Source: Spiroplasma endosymbiont of Diplazon laetatorius (GTDB taxonomy: Bacteria > Bacillota_I > Bacilli_A > Mycoplasmatales > Mycoplasmataceae). From it: DNA of 64,000 nt. Positions 52,877 to 64,000 of this stretch are shown piece after piece. A program made the position numbers and the translations under genes. The notes beneath the pieces were generated by a model that saw nothing but the letters and a program-made list of their open reading frames with translations, was not told the origin of the DNA and did no database searches. How positions within the stretch are numbered: position 1 is the stretch's first letter; the number at the start of each line of letters is the position of its first letter. Location of the stretch: assembly GCF_964019625.1 (NCBI RefSeq), contig NZ_OZ026458.1:744001-808000 (forward strand), given 5' to 3'.

Positions 52877-53939
52877 TTTTTATGACACCTTCCCTTTTGG
52901 CTCTTAATTGTCCGCAAGCGGCATCAATGTCTGCACCAAATTCTTTTCTAACTATTGCATTAATACCTTGTTTTTTCAAAATCTTAAAGAATTCATCTAT
53001 TCTTGTAGATTTTTTATAAGGGTTTTCTTCAACTTCATTGTAAGGAATTAGGTTAACATAACCATTAATTCCTCTTATTATTTTTGCTAGTTCATTTGCA
53101 TGTTCTGGTCTATCATTGACATTATCTATCAAGATATATTCAAAGGTAACTCTTCTGTTTGTTTGATCAACATAATATCTAACTGAGTCTAATAGTTTTT
53201 CAATTGGATAAGCTTTGTTGATTGGCATCATTTGATTTCTAACTTCATTATTTGATGCATGAAGAGATATAGCCAAGTTTATTTGTGTTTTAAAATCAGC
53301 AAATTCTCTAATTTTTGGAACTATACCACAAGTTGATATTGTGATGTGTCTTGCTCCAATTTCAAACCCTCTTTTGTCATTTATTATTTTGACAAACTTT
53401 AGTACATTATCATAGTTATCGAAAGGTTCTCCTATACCCATAACAACAATATGACTTACTCTTGATCTTTTGTTGTCTGGATCATTTTTATATTTTTCTT
53501 TTAAATACAAGTTCATTGTATATATTTGTCTGACAATTTCATCAACAGAAAGATTTCTTTCTGTTTTTATTAATCCTGAGGCACAGAATTTACAAGACAT
53601 TTTACATCCAACTTGTGTAGTAACACAAACTGATTGTCCATATTTCTGTGGCATTAAAACAGTTTCTATAGTTTTTTTATCATCAAGCATAAATAAGATT
53701 TTGATTGTACCGTCTTTTGATTCTTCAGTAACTAAATCTTTTAGTAAGTTTGTAGTGAATCTTTCTTTAATAAATTCTCTCAATTCTTTACTTAAGTTAG
53801 TCATGTTATCAAAGTTGGTTTCCATCTTGATATAAACTCAATCATAGATTTGCTTAGCAGAAAACTTTTTAAATCCATTTTCTACAAGAATATCTTCTAA
53901 TTCTTCAATTGTGTACCTAAATATACTTGTTTGTTCCAT
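52866..53939 (-). CDS. rlmN: Radical-SAM rRNA/tRNA adenine-C2 methyltransferase RlmN
   Basis: A 357-residue enzyme that methylates A2503 of 23S rRNA (and A37 of some tRNAs). The radical-SAM cluster motif is CKMSCKFC (CxxxCxxC), and the mechanistic C-terminal Cys is in DAACGQL. An N-terminal helix-turn region (about 1-60) precedes it. The first TGA(Trp) is near residue 33. ATG 53939 follows TTGGAG. Confidence 0.96.
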
Positions 53940-54004
53940 AAAATTTAACTCCAAAATATATTTTAACACACTAATAATTGTTTAATTTAAAGACTTGTTA
54001 TATT

Positions 54005-56461
54005 TTAGGACTTTTTGACTCCTTTTTTAAAAGCTATAAATATCAATATTGATATCCCCAATGTTATAGAAGCTAAAGATCAAGCTACGATGCTTTTTAA
54101 TTTACCTTTATCTTTTTGCTCAACATTATTTTGCCCTTCTTTATTTTCATCATCTTTGTTATTTTCAGAAATACTATTATCTTCTTTTAATTTTTTCATT
54201 GTTACTTTATAGATACATCCTTGATAGTCGATCATTTCAAAATATCCATTTGTATTTTTATCAATTAAAAATAAATTTAAACCATCACTTTCTTTAGAAA
54301 TTTTTATATTTTCATTAAAGTTTAATAAGTTAAATTCTGTTCTAAAGATTCTAACTTCCTGACTTTCTATTTCTTTAATTGATTCAGAATAATTTTCAAT
54401 ACAGTTTATTTTTAATTTTTTATTATCATTTTTATAAATTATATTTATTTCATATTCTCCAATTTCTTTTGCATAGAAAACAATAGAATTTTTGTTTCTT
54501 GAAAAAATAATATTTGAAGAACTCGAAGAAATCTGAATTTTATTTTCTTCTAAACAATCATAATTAGAAATTGAAAATTCATTTCTTTCATCAACCTTAG
54601 TAACTACAAAATCGTAATCCAATTCTGGTTGTACATTATTTTCTATTACCTCTAAATTAACAACAGAGACTTCTTTTGTTATATTAGACATTATTTCAAC
54701 ATCAAAACAATCTAAATGAGATGAAGATACTTTTAATTTATTATCTTCTATAAAAGCTTTTACATTTTTATTTTTATTTATAACAACAAGTTCATTTAAG
54801 TTATCAGATAATATATCTAAAGTTCCTTGTTCGCCTTTTTTTATTTTTAAATTATTTTCAGCTAATTCAAAATAACCAAACTCTTTTTCAATATTTATGT
54901 TTATAGTTTTTTTGTATTTTGCTTCAATAGAATCTATTTCTATTATTCCAGATCCGTAACTCAAACCTGTAATTCTTATAATATTTTTTTCAATTATTTC
55001 ATATTCAATATTTTTAGAAACTTTAATTTGAATATCAAAAAACTCTTCTGCATTTAAAACGAAAATGTCGACACTCTCATTTTTTCTTAAAGATAATTGG
55101 CTATCTGATAATTTTATTTCTTTGAAACTAATCTCATTGCCCAGTATTTCACCCTCACTTATAACTCTTGATTCATCAACATCATAATTTTTATTTGTAG
55201 AGAAGAAATTAACATTTGTTCAATCAGACATAACAACATTCTCTTCAAATTTTTTATACGTGTGTGAAATATTTACATATATAGTAAGGATTCCACCTTT
55301 TGGTTTTTTAAAGTCATATTTAAAAGTTGTAAATTTTTGAGAATGAAATTTTTTAATAGCACTTGAATTATCTATATCAGACTTATCAAATATTATTTCG
55401 TCTACTGGTATTAAATAATTCTTCGAAATATATTCTTTTATTTTTTCATCAGTAACATCTAAATTTTTGAAACGACTTTGATATTGAATATAAGTAAACT
55501 CATCTTCTTGGTTAACATCTTTCCCTACAAACACAACCTTTACATTATCAGCAACACAAATTGATCCTTGATATAAATCTATAGTACCAATGAAAGTCCC
55601 CTTACCAAATGGATCAACTGGCATTATAGTTTTAACTATTAGATTGTGAGTGCTAACTTTTTCAATTCCTAAGAATTTATAAAAATTATCGTCATACATC
55701 AATTTGTTTTCAAAAACATTTCTTGAATATAAATAATTTTTATCACTTCCTGTATGGTGAGTGTAAACTGACTCTTCAACATCTTTAAAACTATTTTTTC
55801 TAGAAGTGAAATTACATGATAAGTTTGTTAAAACAAGTCCACCACTTAATGGTCTTGCAAAATGAACTCTTGAATCGTTTTTATCAAAAACATTTCTATC
55901 TTTAAAAATTTCTTCTTGAACAAATCCTCTAACAGATAAACCTTCAGCTCCTTTGGTATAAATTTTCTTAAACTCTAAATTAAGTTTAGTGTAAATAAAA
56001 ACATCATTTCATTTATCGTGATAACTAAACTCTTTTTCAATAGTTTTAGATTCTTGACGTTTGTCTAAACTTATTTGTAAATCATAACTTCTTTCTGTTA
56101 AGTTGGGAATTGTGACTCCATTATTTTCTAATTTAGAATCTCTCTCAAGGATATTACTAAAATTTAATTCTATGTCTGAAAAAAATCAATAATCCTTCAT
56201 GTGATCTAAATGCAATTGTTTTAAAGTAATAAACTCATTCACTTCAAATTTAAAAATTGTTGAGTCTGGTTGATAATTAATATCAACATTTTTGTTATAT
56301 AAACTAGATGACTCTAATAAATAATATGGTTCTTTTTTCAACTCATGATTTTCAATAGAGAAACCATTTTCTAATAAATTAATAATTTCTGGTTGAATAA
56401 CTAAAGCTGCACTTGAATTCAATCCAGAAACTGCAAATAATAATTTTAATATTTTTAGCAT
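54005..56461 (-). CDS. Large type-I surface protein with Ig/Big2-like repeats
   Basis: An 818-residue protein: N-terminal signal helix (MLKILKLLFAVSGLN), a 740-residue external region, a charged linker (Glu/Asn/Gln/Lys, about 735-785), one C-terminal helix (VAWSLASITLGISILIFIAF) and a basic KKGVKKS tail. In the external part, LSLRKNESVDIFV with VSKNIEYEI and ITGLSYGSG looks like a bacterial Ig-like group 2 domain, followed by a second, KIKKGEQGTLDI. It would be a cell-surface adhesin-like protein, but no ligand can be named. Start ATG 56461 has GGAGGT six bases upstream. Confidence 0.8.
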
Positions 56462-56510
56462 CAATACCTCCACAAGGAAACAATCGACACACCTGATAAT
56501 TAAAATAAAA

Positions 56511-56544
56511 AAAATGAAAAAGAAAATTATTTCTTTTTCATTTT
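56511..56544 (-). terminator. rsmB terminator
   Basis: 15-bp perfect stem (AAAATGAAAAAGAAA and its complement, 56511-56544), then T-rich DNA on the minus strand. The last codons and stop of rsmB lie within it. Confidence 0.85.
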
Positions 56545-57779
56545 ACATATATAAAATCCGTCATTATCATACTCTTCACCAAAAAATATTTTTTCGTAAA
56601 TTATTTCAACATCTTTATATTTGTTTAAAAATTTATTTATTTGATTTTCATTTTCATCTTTATTGATTGTACAAGTTGAATAAACTATTTCAGTTCCCTT
56701 CTTCATACATTTATAAGCTTTGTCCAAAAGTTTTTCTTGTAAATCTATTAATTCTAAATTTTCTTGATCAGAGTGTTTCTTTAATTTTATTTCTGGTTTT
56801 TGTCTTATTACACCATATCCAGAACACGGAGCATCTAAAAGAATATAATCATATTCTTTTTCTTCTATGTCTAAAGCATTTTGACATTTTAAACTTACAT
56901 TTTTAACATCTAGTCTAGATAAGTTTTCGATTATTAATTTTATTTTATTTTCTTGTAACTCATAAGCATCAATAGTTCCAGAGTTTTTCATTATCTGTGA
57001 TAAGTGAGTTAGTTTTCCTCCCGGTGCACAACACATATCCAAAACTTTTGAATCTAATTTTGGATTAAGTATGTGAGAAGCTAAACCACTTGTCTGATCT
57101 TGTATTGTTACAAGTCCTTTTTTAAAAATTTCTTCATTAACAATATTGTTCTTAGATAAATAAAAATAATCTATCAACTTAGATTTTTCTAAATCAAATT
57201 CTTCTAAATATTTTTTTCAAATTCTTCTTTACTTATTTTTAATGTATTTAATCTTAAACTTATTTTACTTTCTTTATTAGAGTGCAAAATAAATTCACAA
57301 GCTTTTTCTTTTGAATAATCATTTTCAATTTTTTTAAATAATCAAAAAGGAAATCCATTTTCTAAAGCAAAAATATTTTGTTTATTTTTTATTTTTACTT
57401 CCCATAAATTTTCATTAACTAATTCCTTAGAAACTTTATTAACTAATCCTCCATAGTTTTTATTTATAGATTTAGCAACTTCAACTGACTCATTTATTAC
57501 ATAGTAAGGTTTTGATTTTAAAAACTTTAACTGGTATAAATTCATTCATAACAGTATTTGAATTTTATAATCAGTTTTTTCTGGATCAATTACTTTATTA
57601 ACTACATATTCCAAATATATTTTGTATTGAATGGTTCCATATACCAATTTAAAAATAAAAGCTATGTCCTGTTTTGACATAGCTTCTTTTTTTATAAGAT
57701 TGTTAAGTAATTTATTTGAAAACTTATTATTGTTTAATACTTCAAATAAAATATCTAACGCTTCTTTTCTAGATCTCAT
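56527..57779 (-). pseudogene. rsmB: 16S rRNA m5C methyltransferase RsmB, frameshifted
   Basis: RsmB methylates C967 of 16S rRNA. The first half (57204-57779) carries a NusB-like domain and ends KEEFEKNI then TAG. The second half, in another frame (56527 to 57231), resumes KYLEEFDLEKS and has the catalytic domain: DMCCAPGGKLTHL, DAPCSGYGV (PCxx Cys) and STCTINKDE. Adding one A to the run of seven A on the minus strand (57211-57217) restores a continuous protein of about 417 residues. So the gene is broken by one base, by sequencing error, slippage or real loss. It overlaps gmk as TAATG. Confidence 0.85.
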
Positions 57780-58666
57780 TATTTTTTGAATTCTTTTTGT
57801 TCAATACTGAAGAAGTTAACATCAATCATGAAGTGTTCTACGATTGTTTCAATGAACTCTGAGTTGTCAAGAATATTTAAATCTTCACTTGCCAATACGT
57901 GAGCGTAAGTTTTGTCTGTTAATAATTCTACTAAGTAGTTTTTGAAATCAAAACTTGCATCGATTTTTTCTCCACCAACTTTTTGAACATTTTCTCTTCA
58001 ATTATTTACGAAGAACTCATATTGTTCACTTACGATTTGAGCTACTTTATCTTTTAATTTAAAGTATTTACTTTCAGAAGGATCTACACTTAATGTATTT
58101 TCTTTTGCTAAAACTTCTTTAACTTTTGCAACTGCGTTTTCAACACTATCAATTTCAATAATGTATTGGTATTTGTGTTTTAACGGAATTTCTAATAAAG
58201 CTTTGTCTAATCTTTGTTTAATGATTTCTTCTTTTTCAGTACCACGTTTTCTTAGTCTTTGTTCTAAGGCTTTTAAGCTTGGTGGCATTAAGAAAATAGA
58301 AACTAAATTTTCTGGTTTTTCTTTTTTAAGAACTTGGGTTGCACCAACAACTTCGATTTCTAAAATAACATTTTCACCTTTTGCGATTTTGTCATATACA
58401 GTTTTTCTTGGTGTTCCATAAAAATTATCAATGAATTCAGCATATTCGATTAATTCATTGTGTTGAATAGAATCTTTAAAAGTTTCTTTATCAACGAAAA
58501 AGTAGTTAACTCCATCAACTTCTCCAGGTCTTGGAGCACGTGTTGTCATAGAGATTGATTGAACTAAGTTTAATGATTTATCTTGTGCTAATTCTTTATT
58601 AATTGTACCTTTACCAACACCTGAAGGTCCTGATAAAATAATTATTTTACCTTGTTTATTCATCAT
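57779..58666 (-). CDS. gmk: Guanylate kinase with C-terminal extension
   Basis: A 295-residue protein; guanylate kinase usually has about 205. The kinase part has LSGPSGVGKGTI (P-loop), TTRAPRPGEVDGVNYFFV and EYAEFIDNFYGTP. About 95 extra residues follow, without a known domain, starting near KLKDKVAQIVSEQY and read through a TGA(Trp). It phosphorylates GMP to GDP. Of two adjacent ATGs the first (58666) fits GGAGACC better. It overlaps rsmD by 11 bases and rsmB by one. Confidence 0.93.
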
Positions 58667-59231
58667 TTAGGTCTCCTTTTTCTAGTCTTAAAATATATAA
58701 ATGCTTATTTTTGAAATCCTTATATTTCAAAGTATTCAGAATTGCTATTTTGGACATATCCAGTGGCAATTCTGATTCCATTATTAATATACCATAATTA
58801 TTTAATAATTCATTGTCATATATATATTTAAAAAATTCATAGTAATATTCAACTTTTGCAAATGGAGGGTCAAAAAATATTAAATCCATTTTTTTGTTTA
58901 AGTTTGATAAATAATCTAACATTCTTTTGTAATCTAGATTGAATAGTTCATATTCATCTTTATCTAAACCCCTAAAGTTTTCTTTTATTATTTCTAAAGC
59001 AGGTTTATAGTGATCGTTTACATATGCAAAACCAATACCCCTTGAAAGTGCTTCTAAAGAAAGAGCTCCACTACCACCAAAAAGATCTAAACAGACCTTA
59101 TTTTCAAAAACAAAATAGTTATTCAAGACATTGAACATATCTTCTTTAACTCTTGTTATGGTTGGTCTGGTATTCATACCCTCTAATGTAGCTAATTTTC
59201 TTCCTCTGAAACGTCCACTTATAACTCTCAT
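58656..59231 (-). CDS. rsmD: 16S rRNA guanine-966 N2-methyltransferase RsmD
   Basis: A 191-residue Rossmann-fold methyltransferase. RVISGRFRGRKL at the N-terminus, TRPTITRVKEDMFNVL, DLFGGSGALSLEAL (SAM binding) and DPPF (catalytic) are the RsmD hallmarks. First of rsmD-gmk-rsmB; diverges from def. Confidence 0.95.
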   Translation of the reverse strand: MRVISGRFRGRKLATLEGMNTRPTITRVKEDMFNVLNNYFVFENKVCLDLFGGSGALSLEALSRGIGFAYVNDHYKPALEIIKENFRGLDKDEYELFNLDYKRMLDYLSNLNKKMDLIFFDPPFAKVEYYYEFFKYIYDNELLNNYGILIMESELPLDMSKIAILNTLKYKDFKNKHLYILRLEKGDLNDE

Positions 59232-59302
59232 AGTATTATTTCCTTTGCTTTTATATTATACAAAAAATATTTAATATATAATCAAAGTTGAGGTATTGAT
59301 TT

Positions 59303-59911
59303 ATGAAATTAGATTTAACAAAAGACTTACTACAAAAGGAAATTCCAACAAACAAATGATTATGAAAAGACACTCAACCAGAGGTTATTAGAAACAAATC
59401 AGTTGATGTGGAGTTACCTCTAAGCAGTGAAAATGAATTGGTAATGAACAAATTAATTGATTTTGTAAGATATAGCCAAGATCCAGATTTGAATAAAAAA
59501 GAAAACGAAGACTATTTAAGACCAGCTGTTGGTTTAGCAGCTCCCCAAATAGGAAGCAACACAAATATGTTCTTTACTAGATTTGAATGAGATTTAGAAG
59601 GAAATGATGTAGAAGAATTTGCAATGGTTAATGCAAAAATAGTTGCAAAAAGCGATCAAATAGGATGTTTAAGTGATGGAGAAGGTTGTTTAAGTGTGGA
59701 CAAAGACCACAAAGGTATAGTTCCAAGAAGTTATAAAATACAAGTTCAAGGTTATGATTGATTAACAAAAGAAGAAGTTGATTTAACTTTAAGAGGATAT
59801 CATGCAATTGTTTTCCAACACGAGTTAGAACACAATCAAGGTAACCTATATTACGATAGAATCAATCAAGAAGATCCTAACTTTAAAGATGAAAGCTGAA
59901 TAGTAATTTAA
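59303..59911 (+). CDS. def: Peptide deformylase
   Basis: A 202-residue metallo-hydrolase that removes the formyl group from new proteins. Three motifs: GLAAPQIG (motif 1), EGCLSV (metal Cys) and QHELEHNQG (HExxH). Read through several TGA(Trp). ATG 59303 follows GAGG. Candidate -10 TATAAT at 59277-59282. Confidence 0.96.
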
Positions 59912-59936
59912 AAAGCATTTTAATTGCTTTTTTTTA
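59911..59936 (+). terminator. def terminator
   Basis: Stem AAAAGCA/TGCTTTT around a seven-base loop, followed by T-rich DNA; overlaps the last base of the def stop codon. Confidence 0.75.
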
Positions 59937-59978
59937 TTTTTTTTATCACTTTTTTGTTTATTTATCTGTGTTTTTTGC

Positions 59979-59984
59979 TAAAAT
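59979..59984 (+). promoter_or_regulatory. RNase J promoter (extended -10)
   Basis: TGCTAAAAT: TAAAAT at 59979-59984 with TG one base upstream, about 108 bases before the ATG. TTGTTT lies 19 bases upstream as a weak -35. The long leader has no recognised riboswitch. Confidence 0.45.
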
Positions 59985-60091
59985 ACTAGTAACTATGACT
60001 TTTTAAATTATTTGGAAACGATAATACAATTTAAATACTATTAAAGTATCTTTTTACAAATTTTTACAATTAAATACAAGGAGTTGATAAT

Positions 60092-61891
60092 ATGGAAGAC
60101 AAAAAACAAGAGTCTCTACAACAGGTAAAAAGCGTAGTTGCAGATTTAGAGAAAAAAATTGAAATTAAAAAATTGGCAGATAACATAGATCCGCCAAAGA
60201 AAAAATTACCACAAGCACCTTTCCCTACTAAAGTTTACGCTTTAGGTGGATTAGAAGAAGTTGGTAAAAACACTTATTGTATCGAATATAATGACGAAAT
60301 CATAATGATAGATGCCGGAGTTAAGTTCCCTGACGCTACACAATTGGGTGTAAGTGCAGTAATACCTGACTTTAGTTACTTAGTAGAAAATAATTCAAAA
60401 TTAAAAGGATTATTTATTACTCACGGTCACGAAGACCACATTGGAGGTATTCCTTACCTTCTACAACAAGTAGATGTACCTGTAATTTATGCTCCAGCTT
60501 TAGCTGCTGCTTTAATTAGAGATAGATTGAAAGAATACAAATTACAAAACAAAACCGTTGTTAAAGAATATGTAGAAAATGATGTTTATTCAACAAAGAA
60601 CTTTACAATTCAATTTGCAGCAGTTAACCACTCAATACCAGATGCATTTGGTATTCACGTTCAAACACCTAATGGTGCAATCTTCTCAACAGGAGATTAC
60701 AAATTTGACTGAACACCATTAGGTCATGACGCTAACGTACAAAGATTAGCTTCATGAGGAAATGATGGAATCGAATTGTTAATGGCAGATTCAACTAACG
60801 CAGAGGTTGAAGGATATACAATTGGTGAAAGAAAAGTTATTCAAAACATTGATACACATTTCTTAAAATCAAAAGGAAGAATTATTATTGCTTCATTTGC
60901 ATCAAACGTACACAGACTTCAACATATTATTGAATTAGCTAACAAGTATGGTAGAAGAATTGTTGTTATAGGTAGAAGTATTGAAAGAATTATTAAAATA
61001 ATTAGACAAATGGGTCACTTAAATATCAATGACAAAATGTTTATTAAACCAAATGAAATTGATAACTTCCCAAAAAATCAAATAATGATTTTATGTACAG
61101 GAAGTCAAGGAGAACCTATGGCTGCTCTATCTAGAATTTCTAGAATGGAACACCAAACAATTAAAATAATTCCTGGAGATACAGTAATTATGTCTTCATC
61201 ACCTATTCCAGGTAATAGAGCTGATGTTGAAAATGTAATTAATAAATTAACAAGAATTGGTGCTAATGTTATTGAAAATAGTGCTGATAATAAAATCCAT
61301 ACTTCAGGGCATGCCAGCCAAGAAGAACAAAAACTATTATTCACTTTATTAAAACCAAGATGTTTTATGCCAATGCACGGTGAATATAGAATGTTAAAAA
61401 TTCATGGTGAAACAGCAACAAAAGTTAATGTTAAACCACATAATGTATTTGTTGTGGCCAATGGAGATCAAATCGAATTACATAACGGTGTTGGTCAGGT
61501 AGGAAAAAGAGTTCCTGCTGAAGCAGTCTTCATTGACGGAAAAGATATGACAGGAAAAGCAAGTAACGTTATTAGAGAAAGAAACATATTGAGTAAAGAT
61601 GGTTTAATGGCTGTAATTATCTCAATAGATTCACAAGCTAATAAGTTATCTGCCCCTCCAAGAATTGTTTCAAGGGGAAGTTTCTATGTAAGAGATAGCG
61701 GTAACGTTATTGCTGAATCAATCAACATAGTAACAAATGCAGTACAAGAAGTTCTTAAATCACAAAAACCAACATTTGGTGCGATTAAGAATGCGATAAA
61801 GGAATCATTATCACCTTTCATCTTTAGATATAAAAGAAGAAATCCGCTAATCATTCCAGTAATTTTAAACAAAAAAGTAGAGGTAAAATAG
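60092..61891 (+). CDS. rnj: Ribonuclease J
   Basis: A 599-residue metallo-beta-lactamase RNase with endo- and 5'-3' exonuclease activity in RNA decay and rRNA maturation. HGHEDHIGG (metal site), STGDYKFD, the MADSTNAE turn, and the beta-CASP motifs GSQGEP and SGHASQEEQ are present. About 40 extra N-terminal residues (Lys/Gln/Glu-rich) precede the usual start KVYALGGLEEVG. ATG 60092 follows AAGGAG. Confidence 0.95.
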
Positions 61892-61895
61892 AATA

Positions 61896-63533
61896 ATGAA
61901 AACGAAAAAGGAGCAATTAGGCCTATTTTCAATAATTTGAATTGGGTTTACATTTATTGCTGGAATTACATTCACAGCAAGTTTTGCAGACATAGTACTT
62001 TCTTCTCCCGACGCTAACGGGGAAAGATCAGGTGTTGGTCTTAATATTATATGAATATTTGTATTAGAAGGTTTCATAGCATTTATGTGTGCTTGAGCTT
62101 TTGCTAAATTAGTTAAATACCATCCACAAGCAAATGGTGGAGGAAGTCAATATTCAAGAACTGCTTTTGGTAAGTTCTGAGGTTTATTGATGGGATTCTT
62201 TAACTATTCAGTTATTCCAGTTATTGGTATGGCTTTAATAGTTACAATGGTTAGAGCGAACTTTAATGACGCTTGAGGAAATTGAGGTCATTTATACCTT
62301 GACCTTATTGCTTTTGCACTTTATATGTTTGCTGCAACTATTATATTTTTTGGAATTAAAAAATATAAATATGTTGGTTTAATAATAGGTTATATGACTT
62401 GAGGAATAACAGTGTTATTAATGATCTTTGGATTAACAGCAGGATTTATGAATTTAAGTGTAAATAAAAATCCGTTTGAAGAATATGCAGAAGCAAAACT
62501 TACATTGGACGGATTCACAAAGGCATTTACAACATGTTTCTTTGCTTTTGGTGGTATAGAAACATTTATAACAACAGGTAAAAATATAAAAAATAGAGGT
62601 AGAAATATGCCAATTGCAATCGTAATAATTATGATTGCAACAACAGCTTTTTACATAGTATTCTCATTAATAACTATGTTTGCAGTTGGTGGGGTACCAT
62701 TTAGTTCAAACCCAAATACTCAATTATTCCCGGATAATAACTTCTTAAAGAGTTTTGGTCCAATATTAATTATTATTTGTACTATACTAATGAGATTTAA
62801 CTCTTCATTACAAATTACAATGTTTGGTGGTTCAACTTTAGAACCTTTATCAAGTCAAGGATATATTTCACCAGTATTTAAAAAAGAAAACAAAGAAAAT
62901 ATTCCTGTGGCTGGAGTTGTTTCAACAATAATTTTATTTGTAATATGTGCAATAATATTTTTATTCATACCAGATATTATTAGAGGAGCTACAGGACAAT
63001 CTTCACCATTAAACTATGCAACAATTGCTAGTTGTGCTTCAATTTTATTGATAGCAATATATGGAACAATAATACCAACTGTAATCGTACAAGGTATTAG
63101 AAAAAATGTTAAAGTTAGAATTTGAGAATATATAGCATGAAGTATTACAGCACTGTTCTTATTATTTGTATTAGGTAGTTACTTTGCAACTTCATTATTA
63201 ACTCCATTTATAAGTCCAGAAGGTGGAAAAGTAGGATCTTCAGACAACTTACAAGCACTTATAAGTAGTATTTTCCAAATTGTTTACTTTATTGGTGTGG
63301 TTGTATGAGCGGTATTACAATACCACTTATACTACAAACCAAAAATGGCTGCTATGGATCCAAAATCAGAAAGAGTTAAAGAAATTGCTGAATATGAAAA
63401 ATTAATCAGACTTCTAACTCCTGAAGAAATGGAAAAAATAGCTTTAGAACAAAAAAAAGAAGATGAAGAAGATAGACAATATCGTATTCAACTAAAAGAA
63501 CAAAAAGCTAAAAATAAAGCAGTTTCAAAATAG
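61896..63533 (+). CDS. Amino-acid permease, APC superfamily
   Basis: A 545-residue transporter with about twelve helices. The N-terminal helix has the APC pattern (LFSIIWIGFTFIAGITF) and a GGGSQYSRTAFG loop follows. The C-terminal 60 residues are a charged cytoplasmic tail (Glu/Lys-rich). Reading passes many TGA(Trp). ATG 61896 is four bases after the RNase J stop, with a weak ribosome site (AGAGGT at 14 bases), so translation is probably coupled. The substrate cannot be told from sequence. Confidence 0.88.
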
Positions 63534-63557
63534 TCCAATTAGGACTATTTTTTTATA
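63529..63557 (+). terminator. Terminator of rnj-permease
   Basis: Stem ATAGTCC/GGACTAT around AATT, followed by seven T; overlaps the permease stop codon. Confidence 0.85.
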
Positions 63558-63588
63558 TTATAATTAGATTAATTATGGAGGGATAAGA

Positions 63589-64000
63589 ATGAAAAAGCTA
63601 TTAGGTATTTTAAGTGTATCTGCTTTAACTGTAGGTTCTACAGCACCAATTATAAATTATGCATTATTTGCCCCTTCTCAAACTGTAATAAAGAACTTTA
63701 AATATAGTTATGATTTTAAAAATTTAAATTGAAATGATATAAAATGAGAAAATAAAAACGGTATTAAGGTAGCTGAACTTTCATCAGATGAATTTACAAA
63801 ATCTTTAACAGATTGTATTCAATTAATGTTTGATTCTATACCAGAGAGAGACTCAAACATTTATAAAATAAATATGATTTCAACAACTTTTACTGGATTT
63901 ACAGAATCTGCAAACAATAACGTTGAGGTCTTTAGCAAAGAATTTGTAGATGCAAAAAAAGACTTGAATAAAATGGATGTTCAAAACCACAGACTTGTTA
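63589..64000 (+). CDS. Secreted or membrane-anchored protein, partial (runs off window)
   Basis: At least 137 residues. It starts MKKLLGILSVSALTVGSTAP, a Mollicutes lipoprotein-like signal, but no Cys follows near the expected site; the mature part would start after LFAPSQ. It has a TATAAT (63559-63564) and GGAGGGAT just upstream. The visible mature part is Asn/Lys/Ser-rich with TGA(Trp) codons. It resembles the 30678-31562 protein in its missing lipobox. Its C-terminus is outside the window. Confidence 0.78.

Noticed and set aside
56527-57231. A separate short RsmB-like gene starting inside the rsmB region
   Set aside because: It lacks the N-terminal NusB-like domain, has only a TTG start, and a one-base change joins it to the upstream half.

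Overview
This is a very A+T-rich Mollicutes chromosome segment, most likely from a Spiroplasma or another Entomoplasmatales member. UGA is read as tryptophan: nearly every long gene is broken by in-frame TGA codons, and reading through them restores complete, recognisable proteins (translation table 4). Lipoprotein signal peptides that start MKKLLxxLGxxSL, a GapN-type dehydrogenase and a full suf operon fit that group. The genus is inferred, and the partial 16S rRNA would settle it.

Layout. 1-1283 holds the 5' part of a 16S rRNA gene leaving the window on the minus strand, with its promoter and leader upstream. 1657-9736 (minus) holds two membrane proteins (one PAP2), gapN, a SpoU/TrmH methyltransferase with an unknown gene and dut, and an S1-domain gene with pgi. 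9825-10537 (plus) holds an Nfu-like carrier and a small Cys-containing membrane protein. They converge on sufCDSUB (10551-15141, minus). 15321-19811 (plus) encodes two large lipoproteins followed by HinT, like the P80/P60/HinT locus of Mycoplasma hominis. 19821-30599 (minus) holds yhaM, a 681-residue degenerate acyltransferase-like coiled-coil protein, a SAM-riboswitch-led metK-cutC-trmFO cluster, a hydrolase-like protein, and ftsY-ylxM-ymdB. 31587-41296 (minus) holds plsX-rnc and smc-pstS-pstCA-pstB-phoU, with PstC and PstA fused. Next come a cysteine-rich mini-protein, a 1235-residue FtsX-like permease, and fakA with an Asp23 gene. After rpmB and tRNA-Leu (plus), a long minus block holds thiN, rpe, rsgA, a Ser/Thr kinase, PP2C phosphatase, rlmN, a large type-I surface protein, rsmB (frameshifted at a 7-A run), gmk with a C-terminal extension, and rsmD. 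The right end (plus) holds def, RNase J, an APC-family permease and the start of a secreted protein.

The genes form tight operons with TAATG or short overlaps, each closed by an A/T-rich hairpin terminator. In several cases the stop codon lies inside the terminator stem. Most content is housekeeping: Fe-S assembly, phosphate uptake, RNA modification and decay, lipid precursor supply and protein targeting. The least explained items are the pseudo-acyltransferase, the Cys-rich mini-protein, the paired lipoproteins next to HinT, the divergent SAM riboswitch and the broken rsmB. No CRISPR array, insertion sequence, prophage or replication origin was seen.
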